Origin: Muricea muricata
Lineage: Eukaryota > Cnidaria > Anthozoa > Malacalcyonacea > Plexauridae
Length of the DNA: 64,000 bases
Direction: 5' to 3'
Assembly (NCBI GenBank): GCA_963855995.1
Contig: OY979724.1
Location: 9,066,532 to 9,130,531 of the forward strand
Shown: positions 34,352-47,400 of the stretch, in pieces
How positions within the stretch are numbered: the first letter of the stretch is position 1
Layout of the letters: each line of letters begins with the position of its first letter
Notes under the pieces: model-generated
The model's database searches: none
Seen by the model: only the letters and a program-made list of their open reading frames with translations
Told to the model about the DNA's origin: nothing
Position numbers and translations under genes: made by a program

Positions 34352-35997
34352 CTAAATGTATATCAGATTGGAAAAATGACATGATTGCAATTTGCACTCT
34401 GACTTGCAAACACTACAACAAATATGTTTGGGGGAAAGTGGTTCAAAATATTTTTTATCTGTGTCCAATTGTGCCAACAAATATTTCCTGAGACACTGGC
34501 CTTCACTCTGGCAATAATTTCGTACAGCATCTTTCATTTCGGTTTGTTCTTTGCAATGTCACGATTGTTAAAATAAAGTATGGCTGTTGCAGGTTGACCA
34601 TCCCTTCCAGCTCTGCCAGTTTCTTGGAAGTAAGACTGTATGGTATAAGGTGGGGTAATATGTGCTACACTTCGTATGTCTTTTATATCAACACCCATCC
34701 CCAAAGCCACTGTAGCAAAAACCACCCTTATTACACTATGGGTAGAGCATAGTTGTTTAAGCACTTCGTCCTTCATTTCTTTTGTTTGTGGCGAATGAAA
34801 TTGTGCAAACAAACGGTTCTCTGGTATTGCCATGGAACCAACAGGAAAATACTGTTTGCTGATGCAGTATTGATTCGAAGATCCTGTAGGCAAACCCACA
34901 CCATTTAAGGGGAATGTATACAATTGTCAAAGGGTAATTTATCTGATCATGAAGCAGTGATTTAGCCATAGGCATAAGGATGCTTATTAACGAATCCATA
35001 TCTGAACCGACTCGGAAATGTTTCTCATAAAAGATGGTTTTTCAATCCGGATTGCCAACAACATCAACACACTGTTTAAAACCCAGCAATCTCTTGATGT
35101 CTTCCCTGTCTTGTCTGGTTGCTGTAGCTGTCATGGCCAAAACTGGGATGTTTGCAAAAGTTGAACACACAACTGATAAGTTTGCATAATCAACTTGGAA
35201 ATCTTTGCCCCTGAAAGTCAACATACATATTTATACTACTTTTAAATAGAATGAATGGGTTACATAATCCATACAAACAAAACATATCTATACAAAACAA
35301 AATTTAAACAGTTATACTTACTATATATACAAGTATAGACCAATGCATATGACATGCAATAGACACATTCAGAATATTAAATAATGTAAATATTGTTTAC
35401 ATAAAATGTCACTGAAAAATGAGGGTAATATGTATATAATAAATCCTATCTTGTAATAATAGCAAGCCAAATCCTCATTTTATATAATATAGCATGTGGG
35501 CATGTTATAAAAGTGTAAAGTTTAACATACCGTCCCAAAATACAATGAGCTTCATCTACCACAATAGCACACACGTTTTCCTGGTACGGCTCCGTTTCAT
35601 TAATTTCCTTCCATATGCACAAGATATCAGGGACTCTGGATGTGCGAACAAATTATTGTACCAACTGCACACTAGTTTGAAACTGCACAGTAGTTCGTCT
35701 TCAGTGTCATCTTCATCGCGGTCTTTAGCGGTATAATTTACATCTAACACAGCTGCTTGAATTATACCAGAATTTAGCCGTGATATCTGGTTAGCTATTA
35801 CCGCATAAGGCGACACAACAATAATTATCGATGATATTTTCGTGAAAGGACACTTCACACCGTTCTTCTTTTGCGAACAAAAGAGCGGGAAGGAGACAAA
35901 AAATCAATGATTTTCCATATCCAGTCAGTAAAACGGCAAGAACCTCAAGACAAATAACCGGTTTAGGAAGGAAAAACCCGCACTTTGTATTCATCAT
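34352..35997 (-). pseudogene. RecQ-like DNA helicase, broken
   Basis: Multi-exon, minus strand. Order of motifs from the 5' side: LLTGYGKSLIF (motif I) near 35930, VVDEAHCILGR (DEAH box II) near 35545, ANIPVLAMTATATRQDRE (motif III) near 35130, then VVFATVALGMGVDIKD and YFQETGRAGRDG (motifs V and VI) near 34690-34600, and a Cys-rich tail (CCSVC) like the RecQ zinc-binding domain near 34400. An in-frame stop at about 35042, a frameshift near 34540 and another near 35700 show it is not functional here. RecQ enzymes unwind DNA; inside a TIR element it may be carried cargo. Confidence 0.8.
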
Positions 35998-36074
35998 GGC
36001 GTCTCTTCACTAATTAACATGCAGAAATTCGATACCCCCTACTGTTCCCCCCACGGGCAAATAATTTATCCAAT

Positions 36075-36134
36075 ATCACGTGACCAGCCGATACCAGGGT
36101 CTTTCCCAAAGAAAGACCCTGGGTACGAGGTTGG
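36075..36134. repeat. Right 60-bp terminal inverted repeat
   Basis: Ends GACCCTGGGTACGAGGTTGG; perfect complement of 32001-32060. Confidence 0.95.
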
Positions 36135-36574
36135 CTTTACCCCCGTGATGCTTTGCGTTGCGAAAGCGCGAGCCTAAGCCGACCAGACCTGCCCAGACCT
36201 GCCGATACCACAGAATGTAGAAGCTGTATTGCGTCTTTAGCTTGAAAAATGGGCATCTCAATTGAGCAATATCGACAGAGAATAGGATGTTTTGGAATAT
36301 TTGGAAGTTTCAAAGGCATAAATTGTGAGAGAAACTTGGGAGAATCAAAGCTGAAAGACTTTTGTGCTGTTGTAAGGTGAGCTATATAAAATGTCCTACG
36401 TAAGCAAATTAATAAACTATGATCCGAACTAAACTTACTTAAACTGAATTTGTTACACTGTAAATTCTACCAAATATCGTTTATTTATACATGATCATAT
36501 GATCATATGTCCCGAGAATTTTAACTTTTTAAGAGTTAAAGCCCCTAACTACAAATGTTGTCGAATTGTTGTAC

Positions 36575-36777
36575 CAGTGGCGGATCCAGGGTAAGTCAAA
36601 ATAAATTATAGCAGCTCAATTTTAAATTCAAAATAACTTTATAACAATGTCATAGGTTATGAATTTCAAAAGAATAAAATCTAACCAATGAAGTTGCTTT
36701 GAAGGTACTTTAAAATGTAAATATATCCTAGAATGAGCTGTGGTAATTTGTTTTGACTTACGCTAGATCCGCCACTG
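36575..36777. mobile_element. hAT-type MITE with 8-bp TSD (copy A)
   Basis: 203 bp with ends CAGTGGCGGATCCAGGG and CTAGATCCGCCACTG. TGTTGTAC is duplicated at 36567-36574 and 36778-36785. Copy B has the empty site near 63765. Confidence 0.93.
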
Positions 36778-36785
36778 TGTTGTAC

Positions 36786-37800
36786 ATTGCTCATTGTTGT
36801 TGAACATCTACTATGCGCATAATTGGCATAAATTATTGGCCTAATTGGCCTTAACACTGCAATGGAAGGTTAGGGCTTTTTCAGATCCGTCAGAGCACCT
36901 AGCACCTCTTATGTGCATTAATTTATTAAGCGCCAATATAAAATGTTTTTATATATATACTAATAGTGATGTTGTACTCGGGTAAATATGATATTGTGAT
37001 GCTACTCCGAGTGTAAGCCACTCTGGGCAGGCTGAAAAATTTGCCTGGCCACAGCGGGATTCGAACCAGTGACCTTTGGAATACTAGCCCCAAATCGTTC
37101 ATAATTAATAGCAGCACACCATTTTCAATGGCAGCACATCGCTCATAATGGCAGCTTCCATTGCTGGCTTTGTACACAATGTGTATCATTTGTTTATGAA
37201 AATGAATTTTGACCTTATAATGCCACTTTATAGCTTACAATTTCATTTCTATAAGGAAGTAGCTACATGCGAAAAAGCTTAGTCACATTTTGCTGACCTA
37301 TAGGTCAATAAAGAAGAAGCAATTCTTGGCATGCTGTAGCCAAATTTAGATCACGCAACATGCCACATGAAATCAATATCTGTTGCTCAATGTTGGCTTT
37401 GTCCAGGTCAAGGCACGATTAATTAACACAAACATTTCAAAACAACTATATTTTCTTGTACTTATTTTGAGTAGGATATCATCGAAGTGAGATTCCACGT
37501 TATGTATTGTGTAAAATATAGTCTTTCACTTCATGACCACAAGTACTGTATAAGCTCTCATCTCTTGATTGTTTTACCAGACTAAGATCAAAATAGGCAA
37601 ATCAAAAAGTGCTTCAACCTCCCAGGCATAAGACACCAATGCATAAAACATAACAGACGTAAGGCTACCTACATAGGGAGAAAACAGAAACAAAAACAGT
37701 GGCAGAAGGTCTACTCTGTAAAAAGACCAAAGACAAAACAAAATGATGTATATAATTATAATGCATAAAAGCCATCACCTGGCTACTACAGACATAAGGC
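36786..37800. other. Spacer at the end of copy A
   Basis: No gene. A tRNA-like B-box (GGTTCGAATCCCGCTGTGG on the minus strand, about 37040-37068) suggests an old SINE. The segment after about 37021 has no second copy in the window. Confidence 0.5.
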
Positions 37801-38399
37801 CATATGGTAAGTTGGAAGTGACACCCAAACTGCATCCTCATTCCCAGGCCTTATTGGCAAAAAGGCCTGGGAATGAGAATGATCAAGCATTTTAATATTG
37901 GAAAAACAATAAAACATGAGAAACCACTCGGCCTCTTGTTTTCATCATTTTTCCTGCTTTAGAAATTTTAAAGAAAAATAAAGTCGCTTGGTAAACATCG
38001 ACTCCCCCCCCTCCGGTAAAATACTCCCACTTGTTTATGTAGTATTTTAAACACGAGCAGTAGTGATATGATAAAACGCTAGTTTGAGTGTATTAAACGG
38101 ATATTAAATGACTTCAAATATGCTGCATTGTAATGCTTATTAGGATGCAACATTATATAAAGAATATACCGATGAACGTGACAGATTATATAAAGTGTCA
38201 TCCTAGTTAGCACATTATCAGGTATAAAGCCACCTCACATGACTTATTATGGTTGGAATGATTTGCCAATGATCATATGAATTATTAAGAAATATTATGT
38301 GATATTTAAAACACGAGCAGGAGTGCTTTATAAGAGATAAAATGCAAGGCACAGCCGAGTGGTTTGTTTCTGATAAAGCACAAATTGCGAGTATTTTAA

Positions 38400-38473
38400 A
38401 TGAAAGAATTTTCAATATCGATGTTGTGTAAGTCGAGAAAATTGAGGCAAAAGTTTTATGAAAATCTATGTGT
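38400..38473 (+). CDS. NLR copy B exon 1, leader start
   Basis: Same as 6740-6813 apart from two substitutions (KSRKLRQ for KPRKWRQ). The following intron (38474-38510) has lost about 175 bp compared with copy A and is only 37 nt, below the usual animal minimum; without its removal the 2A exon is out of frame. Confidence 0.5.
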
Positions 38474-41400
38474 GTTTTGTACTATTATAGTATATAATTT
38501 TTATTTGCAGGTTGATTTGTCTTGTTGCTCTCATATCAGCAGTTCTTACAAGTTCTGTATTTGTCTTGGACCTTACTCAATTTGGAGATGTTGAAAAAAA
38601 TCCTGGTCCAAATTCAGGTAACTGATTTTCTGCTATAAGCATTCAGGTACATTCAGTAATCTATGTGAAAACTAGCCCAAAACGAAATGAATTTACTTTA
38701 TTTTACTTTTAGCTTTAATAGGATAGTATACTTTTGACTAACGTAAACATTCTATAAAAGTGTTTATCTTGGTATGGTAGAATTGTAAAAAATACATAAA
38801 TTATTTTCACATTCACGAACATTATTTAAAAATTTCGTGAAAACCCCCAAACAGTGTATACTTTGCAAACAGTGGCATGGTTAGGCAGTAAGAATTTCAA
38901 GAATTTTGCCCCACTATGCAGAAATCAAATTGTTATCATCATTAATTTCTTTAAAAATTAATTGATTTTGCCGTCAATGACTTTCAATTTTCATTATTGT
39001 ACATTTAGTAATTTATATGAAAGATGGGCCAAAACAAAAAAACCTTTGCATACTTTAAAATTTAGCTTTAGTAGAATACCCCTGTTAAATTCTTCTAAGA
39101 GAATTTGACATTTAACTAACTTGTGTAATTGGTAAACACACATAAATATTAAAACCGTTCTCAATGGCTAAAAATAGAACAAATTTCAAAGATTTTTTAT
39201 TTTTGTGTAAATCAACGAGCATCTTTATCACATATTATTCAAGAATAATTAATGAGGTTTATACCCAATTAAACTTTCCTGATTACATCACATGCATACC
39301 CCTGTAAGTCCCATGCAAATTAATGTAAATCAGTTACAAACACTCGTGAAAAATATAACCACGAATGTGCATGGTGGTCTCAAAATTTGGGGGGAGGATT
39401 ATGGGGAGGGGATTTATATTACAGGGGGACGAGCTAACATTTTGAAAAAGCTGCGCTTTATACCCAGCATTAATAAATATCAGGGACGTAGACTGAATTG
39501 AGCGTTGTTGTCATATCGGTGTCAACGACGATCTAAAAATGGCTTGAATCTCCATCTATGGAGGTGGCCACGACAATTCCATGTCGTTCTTACGTCGTCT
39601 TTGGCGTAGCATCGTTTTTTCTGAACCTTTCTATCAAGAAAAGAGCTACGCCCCTGGTAAATATAATATGTTACACTACTCTAAATAACTGTTCCTTTTA
39701 TGTATCATTTTTATTATTGTTTACAAGCAAGAAGATTTGCAAAAAACACAGATTTTAGTCATCACTGGTAACAAACATAATGTAAACGTAAAATGTTTGC
39801 ACGTAAATGTATATTTTTATCAGAACGTGGTGCTCTATTTTTGAGTCGTTGTTAAGTATTTAATGCTCATGCAGTCTAATTTTGACGTGGACATTTGCAT
39901 CAGGCTTACGAGCATCAATCCATTTTAGCGAGTTATGATTTCCACAGATATTCCATAGAGCTGGAGGGACAAAAAATAATTTGGGGGACATTCCCCCCCC
40001 CCCCCCTTGCCTCCTCGCCGCCACTGAAGCACGAGCTTTTGCAACTGATTTACATACAACTCATCTGTATAAATTCATTTCATAAGTTGTTTGCAATACT
40101 CGCAGCCGTATTGTATTGAAGACACAATCTCTCGCCGTTCAACGCGGCCGCTCGTATATATAAACATTACAAAGACTCCTACCAGGTCATAATTTCCTTC
40201 GTGTTCTCCTCGTTATTAATAAGACAGAAACTGATAAGACAGGAACTTTAAACATTATATAAATAAGAAGTTTAAGAAAATTATGAATCTGCTGAAAATC
40301 TCATTAGTCCGGCAGCTAGAGACCAATATACTTACCACATCGAGGTGCAATTCCATTTTGATATTATCTCGTTCCTTTGAGGCTAGTAAGTAAATCCCTG
40401 CATGTTGGTCACATTGAAATTTCTTGCAGCCTCTTCCCAACAAATTTTTCGTCGATATCACTATAAAACTGTATTACTGTCAAAAAAGGGGATATTTCAA
40501 GTTCATTTAAGAATAAATAACTTACAACATCAGAACGCTCATCAAAAACTACATATGAGGCATTTAAATGGCCACCCCGAATAGTCGATTTTTCAAGCGG
40601 TTTTCAAGTTAAGGATCCTTCAAACTACGAAAAAATGCTAAAAATCATGCAAATATCCTGGGCAATAGTACAAAAGTATGCTAAATTCAAAGGCTCATAA
40701 CTCACTAAGAACTGGAAAAAAGTCTCATTCTGATGATGCAAGTTTTTTTTCCAAAATTGGATTTGAAATATTATCTTTTATTACAGTAATGCAGTTTTAT
40801 TGTAATATTAACGAAAAACGTGTTCCAAAGCGGCAAACATGTAGAAATGTACTTACTAAGCTAAAACCAAAATGGAATTGCCCCTGAGTATGGTAAGGAA
40901 ACATGCATGTTTGTACCTGTAGCTGCCGGAATACATGTATAATTCTTCCTGAGGACTTGGTGGAAGACAGTATAGATTAGATATACAGCAATTTACCACA
41001 TACCGTGTGAATAACCGTGTGAGTCTCAAGAGTAAGCGGCCCTCGAAAGTAAGCGCCATTTTCGACACTTCCTGGAGAATCTTGAAAGTAAGCGCCCCCC
41101 CCCCCCCCCACTCTCTTGTGTAATGTAGTGGAAAAGAAACCATCTAAACCCTATGTATACGATATTTGCTCTAGCACGCGTTTAAACTTGGCCGATGCCG
41201 AAAACAACTCAAAAGCGCCTTTCGAAAGTAAGCGCTCCCTCGAAAGTTATAAGTGCCCCTTGAGACCACTAATTACGAAAGAAAGCAGGGCGCTTACTGT
41301 CGACCCTCAATGCTGTATGGTAAACAGTTTGTAATTATGTCTGATTGAGCGACAGTTGTGAAATATTTTCTAGATCAAAGATACAAGTTCCATCTCCTTA

Positions 41401-44400
41401 CTCCAGGTGATTTTGAAAATCTTGCCGCCATTGTACTGGAGCATAAATATAAAAGACCATTTCATGTGTATAAGGCAGGACGGGATGGGGGTATTGATGC
41501 TCAAGCATCGAATATTGGTATGTTGTCAAATGAAAAGATAATCGTTCAGGTAAAACACACCAGCAACGAATCAGAAACATTAAAAGACGGCACACGAAAA
41601 AACGTATTTGAAAAGGAAATACCCAAAGTAGAGAAACTGGTTGTGGAGAATGGGATGGAAAAATATGTTATTTTTACAAATTATCAGCTACCTGCCGGTC
41701 AAGCTCAGAAACTTGAGAAATGGTTTACAGAAGATGCAGGTGCAAAATACGTTGAGGTTTTTGGATATGAAACACTGTGCAATTTGCTGAATGGCTCACC
41801 AATTTTAGAGGCAAACTTAATGACTCGTTATCCAGTTATCAACCCTGCGTCCATCGTGAACACTATTATCTATAATCAGTGCACCTTTCCAGCTACAAAC
41901 GAATACGGAGCGTCGCCATCTAAACACCCAAAATTAGACATGGAAGGTACAGTTCTTTATCTGGAAAAGTTTTTAAAACCAAATTAGAATATAATTTTCT
42001 GGAAACACCACATAAATTTATCATCGCAAAGCTTTCGAACCGTAAGCTCGAAAATTCGAACCAAAATTATATTTTAATTTGATATTCACCATCCAAATAT
42101 ACAAGGAATTTATTTTTAAAATCAATTATAATTTTGTGGCACTTCACTGGATGTGGCATCATTTCTAAAGGGTAAATGTGTCTTAATTTGAGTGGAATTA
42201 AATCATGTCGAAATTTGAGCCGCGCGAAAATTAAAGTTAAGAAAAATTTGTCAACTTTACAGGTCATGCGGAAGGTGTCGTACCTAAAAGAACAAGAATG
42301 ATCAAACGTAAACCAGTCATAGAAGGTACATGTACATGCAGTTCTTTATCAGCTAATATTTTTTAATCAATTATGATTTAGTGGCACTTCACTGGATGTT
42401 GCATAATATCTGAAGGGAAAATGTCTCTTAATTCGCGTGGAAGTCATGTCGAAATTTAAGTAAATAAAAGTACATGAATAATCAAACATGAATAGTAAAT
42501 AATCGAACCTAAATACACATAAATTACGCTTGCTCTTGTGGTCAGAGCATTGCAACGGCATTGCAAAAATGGAGGTTGAATCCGGCCAGAGGACCAGCCT
42601 TGTAGGATTCGAGTGCGAACTTGTCTTGAACAAATTGGATTCGGTGTCAAAGAACTCCCACTTGACGGAATTCTACGAGTATTATCTTTCAACTTCGTAC
42701 TTCGCATTGTCTGTACTTATAAGCTGAAGTGTATTTCCTACCCTTTCATAATTTTAGAATGACAGTGCTCATTGCAAATTTAAGTCTAGTTCAAAACTCT
42801 TTATGGGGAGCGGTCACATTAGAAAAGTTTCTGTCATAGTAGCTTTGAAAACTTGCATTTTTTTTACGACACAGATTCTGACACCGATTCTTCCATTACG
42901 CACGCTCAAGCGAATTACCCAGGACAAAAATCATTGTCGTCGCAGGCGAAAGGTAAATACTTTGAAATATTTTGTAAATACTTTGAATACGTAAGCTCGG
43001 ATCTTCATCAGTGCAAAAAATGATGCACTAAATTATATTTTAATTTGATATTCACCATGCAAACATACAAGGAACTTATTTTTAAAATCAATTATAATTT
43101 TTGGCACTTCACTGGATGTTTCATAATTTCTAAAGGGTAAATGTGTCTTAATTCGAGTAGAATTAAATCATGTCGAAATTTAAGCCGCGGGAACAGTTGA
43201 GAAAAATTTATCAACTTTACAGGTCATGCGAAAGGTGTCGTACCTAAAAGAACAAGGATGGCAAAACGTAAACAAGTCATAGAAGGTACAATTCTTTATC
43301 TGCAAATATTTTTTAATCAATTATGATTTTGTGGTACGTCACTTGATGTTGCTTCACGTGGAAATCATGTCGAGATTTAAGCCGCGGGAAAAGTTAAGAA
43401 AAGAAGTACATGGATAATCAAACATGAATAGTGAATAATCGAACCTAAATACACATAAATTACGCTTGCTCTTGTGGTCAGAGCATTGCGCCGGCATTGC
43501 AAAAATGGAGGTTGAATTCTGCCGGAGGACCAGTGTTGTAGGATTCGAGTGCGAACTTGGTCTTGAACAAATTGGATTCGATGTCAAAGAACTCGCAATT
43601 GACGGAATTCTACGAGTATTATCTTTCAACTTCGGACTTCGCATTGTCTGTACTTATAAGCTGAAGTGTATTTCTTACCCTTTCATAATTTTAGAATGAC
43701 AGTGCTCATTGCAAATTTAGGTCTAGCAATAAGTTTCAAAACTCTTTATGTGGAGCGGTCACATTAGAAAAGTTTCTGTCATAGTGGCTTTGAAAACTTG
43801 CATTTCTTTTTACGACACAGATTCTGACACCGATTCTTCCATTACGCACGCTCAAGCGAATCATTGTCGTCGCAAGCGAAAGGTGTATACTTTGAAATAT
43901 TTTGTAAACACTTTGAATACGTAAGCTCGGATCTTCATCAGTGCAAAAAATGATGCACCAAATTATATTTTAATTTGATATTCACCATGCAAACATACAA
44001 GGAACTTAATTTGAGTGGAATTAAATCATGTCGAAATTTAAGCCGCGGGAACAGTTGAGAAAAATTTATCAACGTCTTTACAGGTCATGTGGAAGGTGTG
44101 GTAGCTAAAAGAACAAGGATGGCAAAACGTAAACAAGTCATAGAAGGTACAATTCTTTATCTGCAAATATTTTTAAATCAATTATGATTTTGTAGCACTT
44201 CACTTGATGTTGCATAATTTCTGAAGGGTAAATGTCTCTTAATTCACGTGAAAATCATGTCGAAATTTAAGCCGCGGGAAAAATTAAGAAAAGAAGTACG
44301 TACATGAATAATCAAACATGAATAGTAAATAATCGAACCTAAATACACATAAATTACGCTTGCTCTTGTGGTCAGAGCATTGCAACGGCATTGCAAAAAT

Positions 44401-47400
44401 GGAGGTTGAATCCTGCCGAAGGACCAGTGTTGTAGGATTCGAGTGCGAACTTGGTCTTGAACATATTGGATTCGATCTCATAGAACTCGCACTTGACGGA
44501 GTTCTACGAGAAGGGAATTCTATCTTTTTTAACTTCGGACTTTACACTGTCTGTACAGTTTTAAGCTGAAGTGTATTTCTTACCATTCCATAAGTTTAGA
44601 ATGACAGTGCTCATTGCAAATTTAAGTCTAACAATAAGTTTCAAAACTCTTTGGGAGCGGTCACATTTTGCTCAATTTGAAGAGAAAATGGCGATCCTCC
44701 CCGTGAACGGTATACTTGCTACTTGGTCATTAATTTCCTGAAAGACGCAAATAACGTGTTGTTTTACTATTCGCTAATATTTGTTTTGATGCAACAAACT
44801 TGTGAAAGTTTACTTTGTGATGAGAAAACAAATAAAATAGAAATAACATGAAATATGTCGACTTCTTAACTGTTGTCTGCCACGGGTTGAAGCGGAATAA
44901 ATGACTTACAAGCTAGCATGTGAGAGCCTAGCTCGCCCACATAGTAGATACGATACAGAGGTTTCACTCGGAGGTGCGAAGTGTTCCTGATTTTCGGCTT
45001 GACTTACTGAAAGAATGCCTCCAGAGGAAGGTTAAGTGGATGTCAAAAGGCGATGAAGGAATTCAAAGTACAAAACTGATGGAGGTGCACAAACATTTTG
45101 CCGATAGTAAGTTACTTTGAAATCACTTAAAACAGATATTGTAGTCGTAGATTGATTTAATTGCCTTTAGAATGTACGCAAGCGATTTTAGGGTAGAATT
45201 TTGTCTTTAGTATAATTTACTAAGTAAATGTGTTAAGCTTAACTCGAGTGGAAATCATCTGAAAATTCAAGCCGGGGAACAGTTGGGAGAATTTTATAAC
45301 TATAGAGGTCCTCCGGCGGGTAGCGAAAATAAAAGCACAAGAACAATCAAACTTATATAATAAAATCATAAATACACATAAATGACGCTGCTCTTTTGGT
45401 CAGAGCATTGAAACGGAATTGCAAAGGTAAAGAAGGTTCAATTCCTGCCGGAGTAAAAATGGATTCGATGTCAAAGAACTCGGAGGAATTCTACTGCCAA
45501 ATCAAAAACTCTTATTTGAAATTGTCAAAAGTGTATAATTTTGCAGCAATTTTCTCTTGCTTATGCTTTTAGCGAAAATAATTCCCGTTTTTGCTGTGTG
45601 CCTGATTGTATTCTTTTTGATCATTTTATTAGCGATTGTGATTTAAGTTAGCTCGATCCATATGATCCACTGTAACATACATTTGAAGGGCTTGCCCTCC
45701 ATTGTTTCTAAATGTAGGGTTTAGGGACCAGCCATAAAGTAAAAGGGGGCTGGGCAGCGAAAACAGGAGTGGGTCACTATTTTTGGGCACGGTTCTCAAA
45801 GGGGAACAGAAAAGTTAGGTACAATGGTTAGGTACAGGGTGGGTCGTGTAAAAATATGCAGAAATTTATATACAAAGTAATTTATGACGATTCACACTGA
45901 CTTGTGTCTCTCTTTGCTTTGAACAAGAGTAATAGGTCATAGGATACTAGTGACTAAACTATATATTCTTGAGTAAAATACTGCATTATAAATTAGACGT
46001 TAACTTAATAACTAGACGAATATGTTCATTCTCATTTTTTATCGCTGTGCCAAATAAGCCACAAGTAATCTAAAGGCCCACTCAGACCGGACGCGAGTTC
46101 GCAACGCGACGTGATTTTTCAATTATCAACACCAAATAAAAGCTAAAACGGGGGGAAAAATTAGCTTGTACACCAAATTGCTTAAATTGTTCAAGTCCTT
46201 GCGACGACTGGAGAAAAATAGAACAGAATTAAAGCTAAAGGACGTTTGAAATCGAAAATTCTCGTCGCGTTTTAAACCGCGTCCGGTCTGTTTTGGCCTT
46301 AACAATTTGTACTTACAATTAACATTTATGCCCACAATACACAATTCATGGTCATACTGACATAAAACAAAAAAACCCCTTGAAATTACCAGTAAGATCA
46401 GGTGTACTATATGTGGAAAATTCCAAAGAATTGTCTTTTTGTGTTTTATTTTTGCACCATTTAGCTATTGTATTAAACTATCTGGCAATAGAAAAATAGT
46501 CAAGTTGACAACTTTTGCCTGTCGAAAAGGGTGGGTCAGGCTTTTTTGCAGCGATTTAAGGGTGGGCTACAGCTTTTAATGCAACTATTAAAGGGTGGGC
46601 TACAAAAAAGCATGCACTGCTATATATTTGGTTTTCCCAGCCAATCTATCTCTAACTTTATGATCGGTCCCTTGAGGGTCTTGCTTTTTTGGCTGAATAC
46701 TTACTAATAGTAATTACCCGACTTGAATAATATATACTGCATAAGGATGGGCTTGGACTCTGATTTAGACTTGGATATAAGACTTGAACTTGAGAATGTC
46801 GGGCTTTCAAATTCAAGAGACTTGCATTTGTAAACACTGGATTTTTTCTCAACTGTTTCTGCCTTGAATTTCGACATGTGTATGATCTCCACTCGAATTA
46901 AGACACATTTACTCTTTAGAAGTTTTTGTTCCAGTTTGGCTCAAGCAACAGTGTACGAAAGCTGAGGAGGGAATTCTCTCTTTTAACTCCGGACTTCGCA
47001 CTGTTTGTACTTATATTATAAAGTGAAGTGCATTCCTTGTGCATACGGCCATAAGTAAGGAATGACAGTGTTGATTGAAAATTTAAGGTTTATGATCTGT
47101 TGGGCGAGTAATTACGTTTTGCTTATGGAGTATGGAAAATGGAAGACGCAAATAATGCGTTTTTACGATTCCTTAATGTTTGTTTTGATACAACGGACAA
47201 ACTTGTGAAAGTTGTACTTTGTGATGAAAAAACAAATAGAATAGAAAATACATAACATGAAATTATTTTTGCTCCTTTCAGGAAGGGGCCCCTCACGTTT
47301 TAACGCAGATGAAGATTTCTACGCTGCCACTGGGCCCTAGGGTTAATAACAATCCTGAAAAGTTACTAAAACTGTAGACAAATGCAATGCCAAATCGCGG

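Larger units (their letters stand above)
32001..36134. mobile_element. 4.1-kb TIR element carrying ZAD-like ORF and RecQ-like helicase
   Basis: The first and last 60 bp (32001-32060, 36075-36134) are perfect inverted complements, and each arm contains its own small palindrome (CAGGGTCTTTC ... GAAAGACCCTG). CTTTACC flanks both sides (31994-32000, 36135-36141); because the end bases are shared, the duplication can be read as 7 to 9 bp. Copy B holds one uninterrupted copy at 63402-63410. No DDE transposase was recognised. A long-TIR, 8-9 bp TSD design fits several superfamilies, including Mutator-like ones. Confidence 0.92.
1..37800. repeat. Tandem segmental duplication, copy A
   Basis: The block beginning near 1 is repeated from about 37801, in the same order and orientation, to the window end. 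Matching anchors include 1-60 with 37801-37860, the leader exon at 6740 with 38400, the nuclease exon at 10289 with 41374, the NACHT exon at 18013 with 49517, and 36979-37018 with 63960-63999. Copy A is longer mainly because of a 6.1-kb LTR element, a 4.1-kb TIR element and several MITEs. The 23580-25450 interval has no counterpart in copy B. Confidence 0.95.
38618..41373 (+). other. Intron 2 of NLR copy B
   Basis: Holds the hAT MITE 39481-39656, a C-run at about 39991-40006, the foldback element 40309-40929 and the shortened minisatellite 41026-41110. It lacks the copy A insertion at 7499-7845. No exon seen. Confidence 0.6.
42090..44660 (+). repeat. Tandem array of exon-bearing units (copy B)
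   Basis: Three units, with basic exons spaced 960 and 861 bp, shorter than copy A because of internal deletions. tRNA-like stretches start at 42532, 43469 and 44362; a fourth, diverged one is at 45390. Confidence 0.9.

Noticed and set aside
37040-37068. Possible tRNA gene on the minus strand
   Set aside because: Only the B-box-like part is recognisable; no complete cloverleaf can be drawn by eye.
41374-41946. Bacterial contamination as source of the nuclease
   Set aside because: The domain sits in a phase-1 exon with matching splice sites, is present in both duplicated blocks and has the same base composition as its surroundings.
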